DNA of 64,000 bases. Origin: Cronobacter universalis NCTC 9529. Lineage in GTDB: Bacteria > Pseudomonadota > Gammaproteobacteria > Enterobacterales > Enterobacteriaceae. Made by a program: the position numbers and the translations under genes. Shown in pieces: positions 1-11,469 of the stretch. How positions within the stretch are numbered: the first letter of the stretch is position 1; each line of letters starts with the position of its first letter. The notes below the pieces were generated by a model, which was given only the letters and a program-made list of their open reading frames with translations, was not told the DNA's origin and made no database searches. Where the stretch lies: positions 1-64,000 of the forward strand of contig NZ_CP012257.1 of the NCBI RefSeq assembly GCF_001277175.1, written 5' to 3'.

Positions 1-1374
1 CTTTGGCAGCAGTGTCTTGCCCGATTGCAGGATGAGTTACCAGCCACTGAATTCAGCATGTGGATACGCCCCCTACAGGCGGAACTGAGCGATAACACGC
101 TGGCTTTGTATGCGCCAAACCGGTTTGTGCTCGATTGGGTAAGGGACAAATACCTCAATAATATTAATGGATTACTGAATGATTTCTGCGGCTCTGACGC
201 GCCGCTGCTGCGCTTTGAAGTCGGCACGAAACCCCTGACGGCGACGACAACCGCACCGGCAAGCCAGGCGGTAAGGCCTGCGCAGGCCGCGCCCGCGGCA
301 GCACCCGTGCGCCCGGCGTGGGACAACGTGCCCGCTCCCGCGGAGCCGTCCTACCGTTCGAACGTCAATGTCAAACACACCTTTGATAACTTCGTTGAGG
401 GTAAATCTAACCAACTGGCCCGCGCGGCGGCGCGTCAGGTGGCGGATAACCCCGGCGGCGCGTATAACCCGCTCTTCCTTTATGGCGGCACGGGTCTGGG
501 TAAAACGCACCTGTTGCATGCGGTGGGCAATGGCATCATGGCCCGTAAGCCCAACGCCAAAGTGGTTTACATGCACTCTGAGCGTTTCGTCCAGGACATG
601 GTGAAAGCGCTGCAAAACAACGCTATCGAAGAGTTCAAACGCTACTACCGTTCGGTGGATGCGCTGCTTATTGATGATATCCAGTTCTTCGCCAATAAAG
701 AGCGATCCCAGGAAGAGTTTTTCCACACCTTTAACGCCCTGCTGGAAGGCAATCAGCAGATCATTCTGACCTCGGATCGCTATCCAAAAGAGATCAATGG
801 GGTTGAGGATCGTCTGAAATCGCGCTTCGGATGGGGTCTCACGGTAGCCATTGAGCCGCCGGAGCTGGAAACTCGCGTGGCGATCCTGATGAAAAAGGCG
901 GATGAGAACGATATCCGCCTGCCAGGCGAAGTGGCTTTCTTTATCGCCAAGCGTCTGCGATCCAACGTGCGTGAGCTTGAGGGCGCGCTGAACCGCGTGA
1001 TCGCCAACGCTAACTTTACCGGTCGGGCGATCACTATCGATTTCGTGCGCGAGGCGCTGCGCGATCTGCTGGCGCTGCAGGAAAAACTTGTCACTATCGA
1101 CAATATTCAAAAGACGGTGGCGGAGTACTACAAGATCAAGGTAGCGGATTTGCTCTCCAAGCGGCGTTCCCGCTCGGTCGCGCGTCCGCGCCAGATGGCG
1201 ATGGCGCTCGCCAAAGAGCTGACCAACCACAGCCTGCCGGAGATCGGCGATGCGTTTGGCGGCCGCGACCACACTACGGTGCTGCACGCCTGCCGCAAGA
1301 TTGAGCAGTTGCGTGAAGAAAGCCACGATATCAAAGAAGATTTCTCCAATTTAATCAGAACATTATCTTCGTGA
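1..1374 (+). CDS. dnaA: Chromosomal replication initiator DnaA (5' end cut by window)
   Basis: DnaA is the AAA+ ATPase that binds DnaA boxes and opens oriC. The reading frame is already open at base 1: the first codons read [14 protein letters not shown], which matches the E. coli N-terminus from about residue 5, so only the first few codons are missing and ATG-like starts further in are not the real start. Walker A (GGTGLGKTH) is near 484-511, Walker B (LLIDDIQ) near 664-684, and the domain IV signature ([12 protein letters not shown]) near 1258-1293. The variable Pro/Ala-rich linker (domain II) is encoded around 240-350. The stop codon is 4 nt before dnaN, as expected for the dnaA-dnaN operon. 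Confidence 0.99.
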   Translation, partial: LWQQCLARLQDELPATEFSMWIRPLQAELSDNTLALYAPNRFVLDWVRDKYLNNINGLLNDFCGSDAPLLRFEVGTKPLTATTTAPASQAVRPAQAAPAAAPVRPAWDNVPAPAEPSYRSNVNVKHTFDNFVEGKSNQLARAAARQVADNPGGAYNPLFLYGGTGLGKTHLLHAVGNGIMARKPNAKVVYMHSERFVQDMVKALQNNAIEEFKRYYRSVDALLIDDIQFFANKERSQEEFFHTFNALLEGNQQIILTSDRYPKEINGVEDRLKSRFGWGLTVAIEPPELETRVAILMKKADENDIRLPGEVAFFIAKRLRSNVRELEGALNRVIANANFTGRAITIDFVREALRDLLALQEKLVTIDNIQKTVAEYYKIKVADLLSKRRSRSVARPRQMAMALAKELTNHSLPEIGDAFGGRDHTTVLHACRKIEQLREESHDIKEDFSNLIRTLSS

Positions 1375-1378
1375 CGCT

Positions 1379-2479
1379 ATGAAATTTACCGTTGAACGTG
1401 AACATTTATTAAAGCCGCTCCAGCAGGTCAGCGGCCCGCTGGGCGGCCGTCCGACGCTGCCTATTCTCGGCAACCTGTTGCTCCAGGTCGCGGATGGCGC
1501 GCTGTCGCTGACCGGCACCGATCTGGAAATGGAGATGGTGGCGCGCGTCGCGTTGGTGCAGCCGCACGAGCCGGGCGCAACCACCGTCCCTGCCCGTAAA
1601 TTCTTTGATATCTGCCGCGGCCTGCCGGAAGGGGCGGAAATCGCCGTTCAGCTGGAGGGCGACCGTATGCGCGTGAGCTCCGGGCGCAGCCGTTTCTCGC
1701 TCTCCACGCTGCCGGCGGCGGATTTCCCGAATCTTGACGACTGGCAGAGCGAGGTGGAATTCACCCTGCCTCAGGCGACCATGAAGCGCCTTATCGAAGC
1801 CACGCAGTTCTCCATGGCGCATCAGGATGTCCGTTATTACCTCAACGGCATGTTGTTTGAAACCGAAGGCGAAGATTTGCGGACGGTTGCGACCGACGGC
1901 CACCGTCTGGCGGTCTGCGCAATGCCGGTCGGCCAGCCGTTGCCGAACCATTCGGTGATCGTGCCGCGTAAAGGCGTGCTGGAGCTGATGCGTATGCTTG
2001 ATGGCGGCGACGCCCCGCTGCGCATCCAGATCGGCAGCAACAATATTCGCGCTCACGTCGGCGATTTCATCTTTACCTCGAAGCTGGTTGATGGCCGCTT
2101 CCCGGATTACCGTCGCGTGCTGCCGAAAAACCCGGACAAAACGCTGGAAGCCGGCTGCGATATTCTCAAACAGGCGTTTGCCCGCGCGGCCATTCTCTCC
2201 AACGAGAAATTCCGCGGTGTGCGTCTGTATGTGAGTGAAAACCAGCTCAAAATCACCGCGAATAACCCCGAGCAGGAAGAGGCGGAAGAAATTCTGGACG
2301 TCACCTACGCGGGCACGGAGATGGAGATCGGGTTTAACGTCAGTTATGTGCTGGACGTGCTGAACGCGCTCAAATGCGAGAATGTTCGTATTTTGCTGAC
2401 GGATTCAGTATCGAGCGTGCAGATAGAAGATGCGGCGAGCAGTTCCGCGGCCTATGTTGTTATGCCCATGCGTCTGTAG
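1379..2479 (+). CDS. dnaN: DNA polymerase III beta sliding clamp
   Basis: The clamp is a ring-shaped dimer that tethers DNA polymerases to DNA. The 366-residue product has the family length and begins MKFTVEREHLLKPLQQV and ends YVVMPMRL, the C-terminus typical of enterobacterial clamps. It lies 4 nt after dnaA. In E. coli recF follows almost at once, whereas here 171 nt containing a palindromic element come between, so any read-through transcript to recF must cross that element. Confidence 0.99.
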   Translation: MKFTVEREHLLKPLQQVSGPLGGRPTLPILGNLLLQVADGALSLTGTDLEMEMVARVALVQPHEPGATTVPARKFFDICRGLPEGAEIAVQLEGDRMRVSSGRSRFSLSTLPAADFPNLDDWQSEVEFTLPQATMKRLIEATQFSMAHQDVRYYLNGMLFETEGEDLRTVATDGHRLAVCAMPVGQPLPNHSVIVPRKGVLELMRMLDGGDAPLRIQIGSNNIRAHVGDFIFTSKLVDGRFPDYRRVLPKNPDKTLEAGCDILKQAFARAAILSNEKFRGVRLYVSENQLKITANNPEQEEAEEILDVTYAGTEMEIGFNVSYVLDVLNALKCENVRILLTDSVSSVQIEDAASSSAAYVVMPMRL

Positions 2480-2490
2480 AGTTTCCAAAA

Positions 2491-2608
2491 GGGGCTGGTT
2501 TACTTGCCATTTCGCCTCCCGGCAGTGCTCGAAATGCTCACGTACTATGTGTACGCTCCGCTTTCTGCGCGCTGGCGGTAACCGAACTGGCTGCGACACC
2601 AACGCCCC
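2491..2608. repeat. 118-bp imperfect palindromic element between dnaN and recF
   Basis: The block starts GGGGC and ends GCCCC, with CGTAC (2541-2545) and GTACG (2551-2555) flanking the middle. The midpoint of the ends (2549) and of the central arms (2548) coincide, so it is one large imperfect inverted repeat. The arms align with a few mismatches and small gaps. Size and symmetry fit a non-autonomous intergenic repeat (MITE-like or ERIC-like), but it does not contain the ERIC core that I can recognise at 11349-11469. No credible gene is present. In RNA form it would make a long hairpin between dnaN and recF. Confidence 0.6.
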
Positions 2609-2650
2609 TGTCTCTCAGAGTATGCACGCCCTGAACCGGAAAAGTTCTTA

Positions 2651-3724
2651 ATGTCACTGACGCGTCTCCTCATCAAAGATTTCCGCAATATCGAAAACGC
2701 GGATCTCGCGCTCTCTCCCGGCTTTAACTTTCTGGTTGGCGCGAACGGCAGCGGGAAAACCAGCGTGCTGGAAGCGATTTACACGCTGGGCCACGGACGC
2801 GCGTTTCGCAGTCTGCAAATCGGGCGCGTGATCCGCCACGAACAGGATGCCTTTATTCTTCACGGGCGGTTGCAGGGCGACGAGCGCGAAGTCTCGGTCG
2901 GCCTGACAAAAGATCGCAACGGCGACAGTACGGTGCGCATCGACGGCAGCGACGGTCATAAAGTGGCCGAGCTGGCGCAGCTGATGCCGATGCAATTAAT
3001 TACCCCCGAGGGGTTTACTTTGCTCGGCGGCGGCCCCAAATACAGAAGAGCGTTCCTCGACTGGGGATGCTTCCATAACGAACCGGGCTTCTTTGTGGCC
3101 TGGAGCAACTTAAAGCGCCTGCTCAAACAGCGCAACGCCGCGCTGCGACAGGTGACCCGCTATGAACAACTGCGCCCGTGGGACCGTGAACTGGTTCCGC
3201 TGGCCGAACAGATAAGTCAGTGGCGCGCCAGCTACAGCGAGGCGATCGCCAACGATATGGCCGATACCTGCGCGCAATTTTTGCCGGAATTTTCGCTCTC
3301 GTTTTCTTTCCAGCGCGGCTGGGAGAAAGATAGCGACTATGCCGACGTGCTGGAGCGCGGTTTCGAGCGCGACCGGATGCTGACCTACACCGCGCATGGC
3401 CCTCACAAGGCCGATTTCCGCATTCGCGCCGACGGCGCGCCGGTGGAAGATACGCTGTCGCGTGGGCAGCTTAAGCTCCTGATGTGCGCGCTGCGCCTCG
3501 CCCAGGGCGAGTTTCTGACTCGCGAAAGCGGACGGCGCTGCCTTTATCTGATAGATGATTTTGCCTCTGAACTCGACGACGCCCGACGTGGGCTTCTGGC
3601 GCAGCGCCTGAAGGCTACGCAGTCGCAAGTCTTTGTCAGCGCGATCAGCGCTGAACATATTCTCGACATGACGGACAAAAATTCGAAGATGTTCGCTGTC
3701 GATCAGGGTAAAATAACGGATTAA
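2651..3724 (+). CDS. recF: DNA replication and repair protein RecF
   Basis: RecF is an SMC-like ATPase that helps load RecA at gapped DNA with RecO and RecR. The 357-residue product has the usual length. Walker A (GANGSGKTS) is at about residues 30-38, the ABC-type signature region (LSRGQLKLL) at about 270-280, and Walker B ([12 protein letters not shown]) at about 300-310. The start ATG follows the palindromic insertion rather than abutting dnaN. gyrB begins 28 nt downstream. Confidence 0.98.
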   Translation: MSLTRLLIKDFRNIENADLALSPGFNFLVGANGSGKTSVLEAIYTLGHGRAFRSLQIGRVIRHEQDAFILHGRLQGDEREVSVGLTKDRNGDSTVRIDGSDGHKVAELAQLMPMQLITPEGFTLLGGGPKYRRAFLDWGCFHNEPGFFVAWSNLKRLLKQRNAALRQVTRYEQLRPWDRELVPLAEQISQWRASYSEAIANDMADTCAQFLPEFSLSFSFQRGWEKDSDYADVLERGFERDRMLTYTAHGPHKADFRIRADGAPVEDTLSRGQLKLLMCALRLAQGEFLTRESGRRCLYLIDDFASELDDARRGLLAQRLKATQSQVFVSAISAEHILDMTDKNSKMFAVDQGKITD

Positions 3725-3734
3725 CCCAAGTTAA

Positions 3735-6167
<2,433 letters not shown>

Positions 6168-6178
6168 TGGCCGTTATG

Positions 6179-6247
6179 GCGGGTGGCGCTTCGCTTACCC
6201 GCCCTACAACAGCACACAAGGCGGGTAAGCGCAGCTTCACCCGCCTT
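6179..6247. repeat. Pair of REP-like palindromes downstream of gyrB
   Basis: Two REP-like units face each other: 6179-6207 has the arms GCGGGTGGCGC and GCTTACCCGC, and 6220-6247 has GGCGGGTAAGC and GCTTCACCCGCC. This is the layout of a BIME. The same unit recurs at 41686-41712. Such units commonly protect 3' ends or terminate transcription, which suits a place just after gyrB; that role is inference. Confidence 0.8.
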
Positions 6248-6449
6248 TATCATTTATAGCGCCACTCGCCCTTCATACACCCGCCACTCGCCCTTGCTAC
6301 CCCGGTAACCGCATTGTCCTTCCCTTCGCCACGGCGCATTAACCGGCATTTTCCCTGCGGATCCATCCCCTTTTCTCGCCCCGGCTGCTACTGTGTTTTG
6401 AGCACAATCGCGTTAGCATGCGAAAAGACTCATTTACGCAGGGGAACTC

Positions 6450-7262
6450 ATGGCTATTAAACTTATCGCAATCGACATGGATGGCACATTACTGCTGCCC
6501 GATCACACCATTTCACCAGGCGTGAAAAACGCCATCGCCGCCGCCCGCGAACAGGGCATTAATGTGGTGCTGACGACCGGCCGGCCTTTTGCGGGCGTGG
6601 AGAGTTATCTGCGCGAGCTGCACATGGATAAACCCGGCGATTACTGCATCACCTATAACGGCGCGCTGGTACAAAAGGCGAGTGACGGCAGCACCGTGGC
6701 GCAAACGCCGCTCAGTTATGACGATTACCGCTACCTGGAGCAGCTTTCGCGTGAGGTAGGCTCGCATTTTCACGCGCTCGATCGCACCACGCTCTACACT
6801 GCGAACCGCGACATCAGCCGCTATACCGTGCATGAATCGTTTGTCGCCACCATTCCGCTGGTATTCTGCGAGGCGGAAAAGATGGACCCGAACATGACCT
6901 TCCTGAAAGTCATGATGATTGACGAGCCGGAAATCCTCGATAAAGCCATCACGCGCATCCCGCAGGACGTCAAAGAGAAATACACCGTGCTGAAAAGCGC
7001 GCCTTATTTCCTGGAGATCCTCGATAAACGCGTCACCAAAGGCACCGGCGTGAAATCCCTGGCGGAAGTTTTAAACATCCAGCCGGAAGAAGTAATGGCG
7101 ATAGGCGATCAGGAAAACGATATTGCGATGCTGGAATATGCGGGCGTCGGCGTGGCGATGGAGAACGCCATTGATGCGGCGAAAGAGGCCGCCAATTTTG
7201 TGACCCGCTCGAACCTGGAAGATGGCGTCGCGTACGCGATTGAGAAATTCGCTCTGCGCTAA
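6450..7262 (+). CDS. yidA: HAD-family sugar phosphatase YidA
   Basis: A cytoplasmic Cof-type HAD phosphatase acting on small sugar phosphates; E. coli YidA dephosphorylates erythrose-4-phosphate and related compounds. The 270-residue product has the family length. HAD motif I (DMDGTLL, nucleophile Asp about residue 9) is at the N-terminus, motif II (TTGRP) near residue 44, and motif IV (GDQENDIAML) near residue 214. The ATG is preceded by GCAGGGGAACTC, a good ribosome binding site. It follows gyrB as in E. coli. Confidence 0.97.
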   Translation: MAIKLIAIDMDGTLLLPDHTISPGVKNAIAAAREQGINVVLTTGRPFAGVESYLRELHMDKPGDYCITYNGALVQKASDGSTVAQTPLSYDDYRYLEQLSREVGSHFHALDRTTLYTANRDISRYTVHESFVATIPLVFCEAEKMDPNMTFLKVMMIDEPEILDKAITRIPQDVKEKYTVLKSAPYFLEILDKRVTKGTGVKSLAEVLNIQPEEVMAIGDQENDIAMLEYAGVGVAMENAIDAAKEAANFVTRSNLEDGVAYAIEKFALR

Positions 7263-7273
7263 GAAGGAATGTT

Positions 7274-7302
7274 GACGCGCCGCCAGTCACGAGCGGCGCG
7301 TC
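7274..7302 (+). terminator. GC-rich hairpin after yidA
   Basis: A perfect 10-bp inverted repeat, GACGCGCCGC (7274-7283) and GCGGCGCGTC (7293-7302), lies 11 nt after the yidA stop. There is no long T run, so it is either an imperfect intrinsic terminator or an mRNA-stabilising hairpin. Confidence 0.55.
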
Positions 7303-7382
7303 AGAAAGGCGCTTTCGGCTGCAAAACTACATTCAGCCTCGCCTCACCTGAAAGAGCGGGGTTGCCCCCGCCCGACAGGTTG

Positions 7383-7541
7383 CTACTTACCGGATTCGTA
7401 AGCCAGAAACGCAGCAAATTCCCTTTGCCCGTCCTTCAGCCTCAGTTCGCACAGCGAATGACGCGTCAGAAATGTGAACATTAACAATGTTATACATATC
7501 ATTAATACACACCAGAACAGGGTGCTTCGCAGCAGTTTCAT
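7383..7541 (-). CDS. hok: Hok/Gef-family membrane toxin (type I toxin-antitoxin)
   Basis: A 52-codon gene encoding a single-span inner-membrane toxin. The protein starts [20 protein letters not shown], then has [22 protein letters not shown] and ends SGK. Cys, the hydrophobic helix (about residues 8-25), the Arg after it, the LCEL box and the AAFLAYE end are the features of the Hok family, and 52 residues is the length of the plasmid R1 protein. AAGGAG lies 9 nt before the ATG. A longer overlapping frame (mok) begins upstream and a sok-like hairpin lies opposite the leader. Family assignment is from direct reading; toxicity is untested. Confidence 0.9.
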   Translation of the reverse strand: MKLLRSTLFWCVLMICITLLMFTFLTRHSLCELRLKDGQREFAAFLAYESGK

Positions 7542-7599
7542 GGCCTTCTTCTCCTTGCCTTTCGGCGGGTAAGAGGCTACGCTGATGGTGTCTATGCAT
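7387..7599 (-). CDS. mok: Mok leader reading frame overlapping hok
   Basis: A 70-codon frame starting [20 protein letters not shown] overlaps nearly all of hok in another frame. In plasmid R1, mok also has about 70 codons, and hok is translated only when mok is, so blocking mok is how the antisense RNA acts. Here GAGG lies 7 nt before the mok ATG, exactly where the sok-like RNA would pair. The peptide itself is not expected to matter. The assignment rests on position and length, not on protein similarity. Confidence 0.65.
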   Translation of the reverse strand: MHRHHQRSLLPAERQGEEGHETAAKHPVLVCINDMYNIVNVHISDASFAVRTEAEGRAKGICCVSGLRIR

Positions 7600-7600
7600 C

Positions 7601-7655
7601 AGTGGGCCTCGTTGGTTAATTGAATAAATGACCTTCGGGGCTTTCTTCTTTCTGC
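7601..7655 (+). ncRNA. sok: Sok-like antisense RNA (ends approximate)
   Basis: Opposite the mok ribosome binding site the plus strand reads GGCCTCG, then a loop that includes TTGGTTAATTG, then CGGGGC and the pyrimidine tail TTTCTTCTTTCT. The arms pair with one wobble and the T-rich tail suits termination, as in Sok RNAs, whose U-turn loop (here UUGGU) starts pairing with hok mRNA. The promoter and 5' end cannot be fixed by eye. Confidence 0.5.
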
Positions 7656-7685
7656 CTCACCATCACTGCATTTCTGCCGACAGCA

Positions 7686-7720
7686 TGAGGCAAAAAGCCT
7701 CAAGCGCCGCCGCCATTATA
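7686..7720 (-). promoter_or_regulatory. hok mRNA promoter and 5' hairpin
   Basis: On the minus strand a perfect TATAAT (7715-7720) follows GGTTTG at 17-bp spacing, predicting an mRNA start near 7708. The mRNA would open with GGCGCTTGAGGC, and TGAGGC/GCCTCA (7686-7702) forms a small 5' hairpin. A complementary-looking GGTGAGGCGAGGC occurs beyond the hok stop (about 7331-7350), where fold-back inhibition elements sit in this family. Promoter strength and pairing are inferred. Confidence 0.5.
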
Positions 7721-7883
7721 AATTGCCCGTCCTGCGCCAAACCATCGAAAACCTACGGGCGTTTTGCTGAATTTTCACGCCTTTTCCGTAACGGTTTCCC
7801 GTAAATCACGTCTTTTTCATTCTCATTGAACAACCTGATAAGTCCCTTTCTGTTATCTCGCCCGATATATCCTTTTGTCGTTT

Positions 7884-7926
7884 TTGTGATCTAAATTGTA
7901 GTACAACCATAATAGATTGTACTACA
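7884..7926 (+). promoter_or_regulatory. dgo operon promoter with two DgoR operators
   Basis: TTGTGA (7884-7889) and CATAAT (7908-7913), 18 bp apart, form a plausible sigma-70 promoter. Overlapping it are the palindrome TTGTAGTACAA (7896-7906) and the related TTGTACTACA (7917-7926), with centres about 21 bp apart, two helical turns. DgoR is known to repress dgo in E. coli through inverted repeats of this type and is relieved by D-galactonate. TGTGATCTAAA at the -35 region also resembles one half of a CRP site. Confidence 0.7.
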
Positions 7927-8038
7927 TTGAACCCATCAGCACGGCCACCCGCGTCACGGTTGTACTTCAAAAATGCGGCGAAAATCGGCGGTCAGGGTAA
8001 AGTAAGCGAAGAAACCTCGCGTGAAAGGAACCCATAAC

Positions 8039-8722
8039 ATGACCAAAACCGACCGCATCATCGTGACGTTAGGCCGCCAGATTGTTGGCGGAAAATATGT
8101 ACCGGGCGCGTCACTGCCCGCAGAAGCGGAACTGTGCGAGGAGTTTGAAACCTCGCGCAACATCATTCGCGAAGTGTATCGCTCGCTGATGGCGAAGCGG
8201 CTCATTGAGATGAAGCGTTATCGCGGCGCGTTTGTCGCGCCCCGCAACCAGTGGAACTACCTCGATACCGAGGTGCTCCAGTGGGTGCTGGAGCATGACG
8301 ATGACCCCCGGCTCATCGCCTCAATGAGCGAAGTGCGCAACCTGGTGGAGCCTGCTATCGCCCGCTGGGCGGCAGAGCGCGCGACTTCAAGCGATCTGGC
8401 GCGTATTGAGGCGGCGCTGAACGACATGATTGCCAACAACCAGGATCGCGATGCCTTTAACGAGGCGGATATTCGTTATCACGAAGCGGTACTGGAGGCG
8501 GTGCATAACCCGGTGCTGCAACAGCTCAGCGTGGCGATAAGTTCCCTGCAACGGGCCGTGTTTGAGCGTACCTGGATGGGCGATGAGGCCAACATGCCGA
8601 AAACGCTCCAGGAGCATAAAGCGCTGTTCGATGCGATACGGCATCAGGATGGCGAGGCGGCGGAGCAGGCGGCGTTAACCATGATCGCCAGCTCGACAAA
8701 AAGGCTTAAGGAAATCACATGA
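8039..8722 (+). CDS. dgoR: D-galactonate-responsive repressor DgoR (GntR/FadR type)
   Basis: DgoR represses the dgo operon until D-galactonate binds. The 227-residue product has an N-terminal winged helix-turn-helix (about residues 5-70, with PAEAELCEEFETSRNIIREV) and a C-terminal FCD ligand domain (about 90-220, with the metal-binding His/Asp pattern around EADIRYHEAV). I chose the ATG at 8039, preceded by GAAAGGAA, since it gives MTKTDRIIVTLG as in E. coli; a GTG six codons earlier is less likely. It overlaps dgoK by 4 nt. Confidence 0.97.
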   Translation: MTKTDRIIVTLGRQIVGGKYVPGASLPAEAELCEEFETSRNIIREVYRSLMAKRLIEMKRYRGAFVAPRNQWNYLDTEVLQWVLEHDDDPRLIASMSEVRNLVEPAIARWAAERATSSDLARIEAALNDMIANNQDRDAFNEADIRYHEAVLEAVHNPVLQQLSVAISSLQRAVFERTWMGDEANMPKTLQEHKALFDAIRHQDGEAAEQAALTMIASSTKRLKEIT

Positions 8723-9603
8723 CATCTCGCTACATCGCTATCGACTGGGGTTCCACCAATCTGCGCGCCTGGCTTTTCCAGGACGAGCAGTGCCTGGAAA
8801 GCAGGCAATCGGAGGCGGGCGTCACCCGCCTCAACGGCAGAACCCCCGAAGCGGTGTTAGCGCAGGTAACCGAAGGCTGGCGCGATAACGCCACGCCCGT
8901 GGTCATGGCGGGCATGGTCGGCAGTAACGCGGGCTGGAAAATCGCCCCGTATCTGCCGTGCCCGGCCCGCTTTGCCGATATCGGCAGCCAGCTCACGACG
9001 GTGGCGGAACGCGTTTTTATTATCCCTGGCCTGTGCGTGAGCCGTGACGACAACCGCAACGTCATGCGCGGCGAAGAAACCCAGTTGCTCGGCGCCCGCG
9101 AGCTTGCCCCCGCGCCGCTCTACATCATGCCCGGCACGCACTGCAAATGGGTACAGGCGGACGCGCAGCAGGTTAATGATTTCCGCACGGTGATGACCGG
9201 CGAGCTGCACCATCTTTTATTAACCCATTCATTGATTGGCGCGGGCCTGCCGGAACAGCAGCCGAGCGCCGATGCCTTTAACGCGGGGCTTGAACAGGGC
9301 GCGGAAACCGACGCGCCGCTGACCCGCCTGTTTGAAGTTCGCGCCGCCCATGTGCTGGGAAGCCTTGCGCGCGAACACGTCGCCGAATTTCTTTCCGGGT
9401 TGCTGATTGGCAACGAAGTGGCAAGCCAGCTTCGCCACTGGCAGCCAGACAGCAAACAACCCCTCACGCTGGTCGCCAGCCCGTCGCTCGCCAGCCGTTA
9501 CCAGCGCGCGCTGTCGCTGCTGGGATATACGGCGCAGGCGCTTGAAGGCGACCGCGCATTTCAGACAGGCATAAGGAGTCTCGCTCATGCAGTGGCAGAA
9601 TAA
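8719..9603 (+). CDS. dgoK: 2-dehydro-3-deoxygalactonokinase
   Basis: DgoK phosphorylates 2-dehydro-3-deoxy-D-galactonate at C6, the second step of D-galactonate breakdown (DeLey-Doudoroff route). The 294-residue protein begins MTSRYIAIDWGSTNLRAWLF, whose DWGSTN is the phosphate-binding loop of the ASKHA fold, and has MPGTHCKWV near residue 137. The ATG overlaps the dgoR stop (ATGA), and the 3' end overlaps dgoA by 17 nt, which suggests translational coupling. Confidence 0.97.
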   Translation: MTSRYIAIDWGSTNLRAWLFQDEQCLESRQSEAGVTRLNGRTPEAVLAQVTEGWRDNATPVVMAGMVGSNAGWKIAPYLPCPARFADIGSQLTTVAERVFIIPGLCVSRDDNRNVMRGEETQLLGARELAPAPLYIMPGTHCKWVQADAQQVNDFRTVMTGELHHLLLTHSLIGAGLPEQQPSADAFNAGLEQGAETDAPLTRLFEVRAAHVLGSLAREHVAEFLSGLLIGNEVASQLRHWQPDSKQPLTLVASPSLASRYQRALSLLGYTAQALEGDRAFQTGIRSLAHAVAE

Positions 9604-10204
9604 ACTTCCGCTCATCGCCATCCTACGCGGCATCACGCCCGACGAGGCGCACGATCACGTCGCGGCGGTTATCGACGCCGGGTTCGAGGCGGTGGAAATC
9701 CCTCTCAACTCGCCGGACTGGCGCACCAGTATCGCCGCGATGGTCAAAACGTTTGGCGATCGCGCGCTGATTGGCGCAGGCACGGTATTAAAGCCGGAGC
9801 AGGTGGATGAGCTGGCAGAGATGGGCAGTAAGCTTGTCGTGACGCCCAATATTCAGCCGGAGGTGATCCGACGCGCGGTGAGTTACGGCATGACCGTCTG
9901 CCCTGGCTGCGCCACGGCGACCGAGGCGTTCAACGCCATCGAGGCTGGCGCGCAGGCGCTGAAAATCTTCCCGTCCGCCGCCTTCGGCCCCGATTACATC
10001 AAAGCATTAAAAGCCGTGCTGCCGCCGGAAATACCGGTGTTCGCCGTGGGCGGCGTCACGCCGGAAAACCTGGCGGTGTGGCTGAAAGCGGGCTGCATCG
10101 GCGCCGGGCTTGGCAGCGATTTGTATCGCGCCGGACAGCCGGTTGAGCGCACGGCCGCGCAGGCGAAAGCATTTGTTAAGGCGTATCGGGAGGCAGTGCA
10201 ATGA
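9587..10204 (+). CDS. dgoA: 2-dehydro-3-deoxy-6-phosphogalactonate aldolase
   Basis: DgoA splits 2-dehydro-3-deoxy-6-phosphogalactonate into pyruvate and glyceraldehyde-3-phosphate. The 205-residue class I aldolase of the KDPG/KDPGal family has the general base region ([14 protein letters not shown]) and the Schiff-base lysine in [15 protein letters not shown], plus the C-terminal phosphate site GGVTPEN. It overlaps both neighbours (17 nt with dgoK, 4 nt with dgoD), so the four genes are tightly coupled. Confidence 0.97.
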   Translation: MQWQNKLPLIAILRGITPDEAHDHVAAVIDAGFEAVEIPLNSPDWRTSIAAMVKTFGDRALIGAGTVLKPEQVDELAEMGSKLVVTPNIQPEVIRRAVSYGMTVCPGCATATEAFNAIEAGAQALKIFPSAAFGPDYIKALKAVLPPEIPVFAVGGVTPENLAVWLKAGCIGAGLGSDLYRAGQPVERTAAQAKAFVKAYREAVQ

Positions 10205-11349
10205 AAATAACCAAACTAACGACATACCGTTTACCGCCCCGCTGGATGTTTCTGAAGATTGAAACCGACGAAGGCGTGGTGGGCTGGGGCGAGCCGGTGA
10301 TTGAAGGCCGGGCGCGGACGGTCGAGGCGGCGGTGCATGAGCTGGGCGAATACCTGATTGGTCAGGATCCGGCGCGCATCAATGATCTGTGGCAGGTGAT
10401 GTATCGCGGCGGGTTTTACCGCGGCGGCCCGATCCTGATGAGCGCCATCGCCGGTATCGACCAGGCGCTGTGGGATATTAAAGGCAAAGCGCTGAACGCG
10501 CCGGTCTGGCAGCTAATGGGCGGTCTGGTGCGCGATAAAATCAAAGCGTACAGCTGGGTGGGCGGCGACCGTCCGGCAGAGGTTATCGCCGGTATTAAAA
10601 CGCTGCGCCAGATTGGTTTCGATACCTTTAAATTAAACGGCTGCGAAGAGTTAGGCATTATTGATGATTCACGTAAAGTCGACGCGGCGGTGAATACCGT
10701 AGCGCAGATCCGTGAAGAATTTGGCAGCGATATCGAATTTGGTCTCGATTTTCACGGTCGCGTCAGCGCGCCGATGGCGAAAATATTAATTAAAGAGCTG
10801 GAGCCGTATCGCCCGTTATTTATTGAAGAGCCGGTATTAGCAGAGCAGGCGGAATATTATCCGCGCCTCGCCGCGCAGACGCATATTCCAATTGCGGCGG
10901 GCGAGCGTATGTTCTCGCGCTTTGAATTTAAGCGCGTGCTGGAAGCGGGCGGGCTGGCCATTCTGCAACCCGATTTATCACATGCGGGCGGCATTACCGA
11001 GTGCGCGAAAATCGCCGCGATGGCGGAGGCGTATGACGTCGGCCTTGCGCCGCACTGCCCGCTCGGGCCCATCGCGCTGGCGGCCTGTCTGCATGTCGAT
11101 TTCATTTCGCGCAATGCGGTGTTCCAGGAGCAGAGCATGGGCATCCACTATAACCAGGGGGCTGAGCTGCTTGATTTCGTTAAAAATAAAGACGATTTCA
11201 AAATGGAAGGCGGTTACTTCCAGCCATTGATGAAGCCGGGTCTTGGCGTGGAGATCGACGAAGAGCAGGTGGTGGCGCGCAGTCAGGGTTGCGCGGACTG
11301 GCGCAATCCGTTGTGGCGGCACGCTGATGGTTCTGTCGCCGAATGGTAA
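10201..11349 (+). CDS. dgoD: D-galactonate dehydratase
   Basis: DgoD dehydrates D-galactonate to 2-dehydro-3-deoxy-D-galactonate, the first step of the pathway. The 382-residue enolase-superfamily protein has the family length. The metal ligands appear as Asp in FGLDFHGR, Glu in FIEEPV and Glu in AAGERMF, and the catalytic His is in GLAPHCPLG. It overlaps dgoA by 4 nt. The stop is followed at once by an ERIC element, which separates it from the transporter gene. Confidence 0.98.
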   Translation: MKITKLTTYRLPPRWMFLKIETDEGVVGWGEPVIEGRARTVEAAVHELGEYLIGQDPARINDLWQVMYRGGFYRGGPILMSAIAGIDQALWDIKGKALNAPVWQLMGGLVRDKIKAYSWVGGDRPAEVIAGIKTLRQIGFDTFKLNGCEELGIIDDSRKVDAAVNTVAQIREEFGSDIEFGLDFHGRVSAPMAKILIKELEPYRPLFIEEPVLAEQAEYYPRLAAQTHIPIAAGERMFSRFEFKRVLEAGGLAILQPDLSHAGGITECAKIAAMAEAYDVGLAPHCPLGPIALAACLHVDFISRNAVFQEQSMGIHYNQGAELLDFVKNKDDFKMEGGYFQPLMKPGLGVEIDEEQVVARSQGCADWRNPLWRHADGSVAEW

Positions 11350-11469
11350 TGTCCGTCATACTTCACGCTGTGGGTGCGTTGGCTGCGTTTCCTCATCCCG
11401 GTCACTTACTTCAGTAAGCTCCCGGGGATTCGTTAACTTGCCGCCTTCCCACAACGCGAATTATTTAGC
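11349..11469. repeat. ERIC element between dgoD and dgoT
   Basis: The block starts TGTCCGTCATACTTC and contains GTGCGTTGGCTGCG, GTCACTTACTTCAGTAAGC and CTCCCGGGGATTCG, ending CAACGCGAATTATTTAG. These are the hallmarks of the roughly 127-bp enterobacterial repetitive intergenic consensus; the centre matches the stretch used for ERIC typing primers. It lies in the dgoD-dgoT gap and would be transcribed as a large hairpin. Confidence 0.88.

Noticed and set aside
172..1326. Long open frame on the minus strand across dnaA (384 codons), and similar long antisense frames across gyrB, tssC and others
   Set aside because: They lie opposite highly conserved genes, have Arg/His/Gln-rich products typical of antisense frames in GC-rich DNA, and lack ribosome sites.
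7561..7660. Short plus-strand frames opposite hok
   Set aside because: The hok/mok reading explains the region; the plus strand is better read as an antisense RNA.
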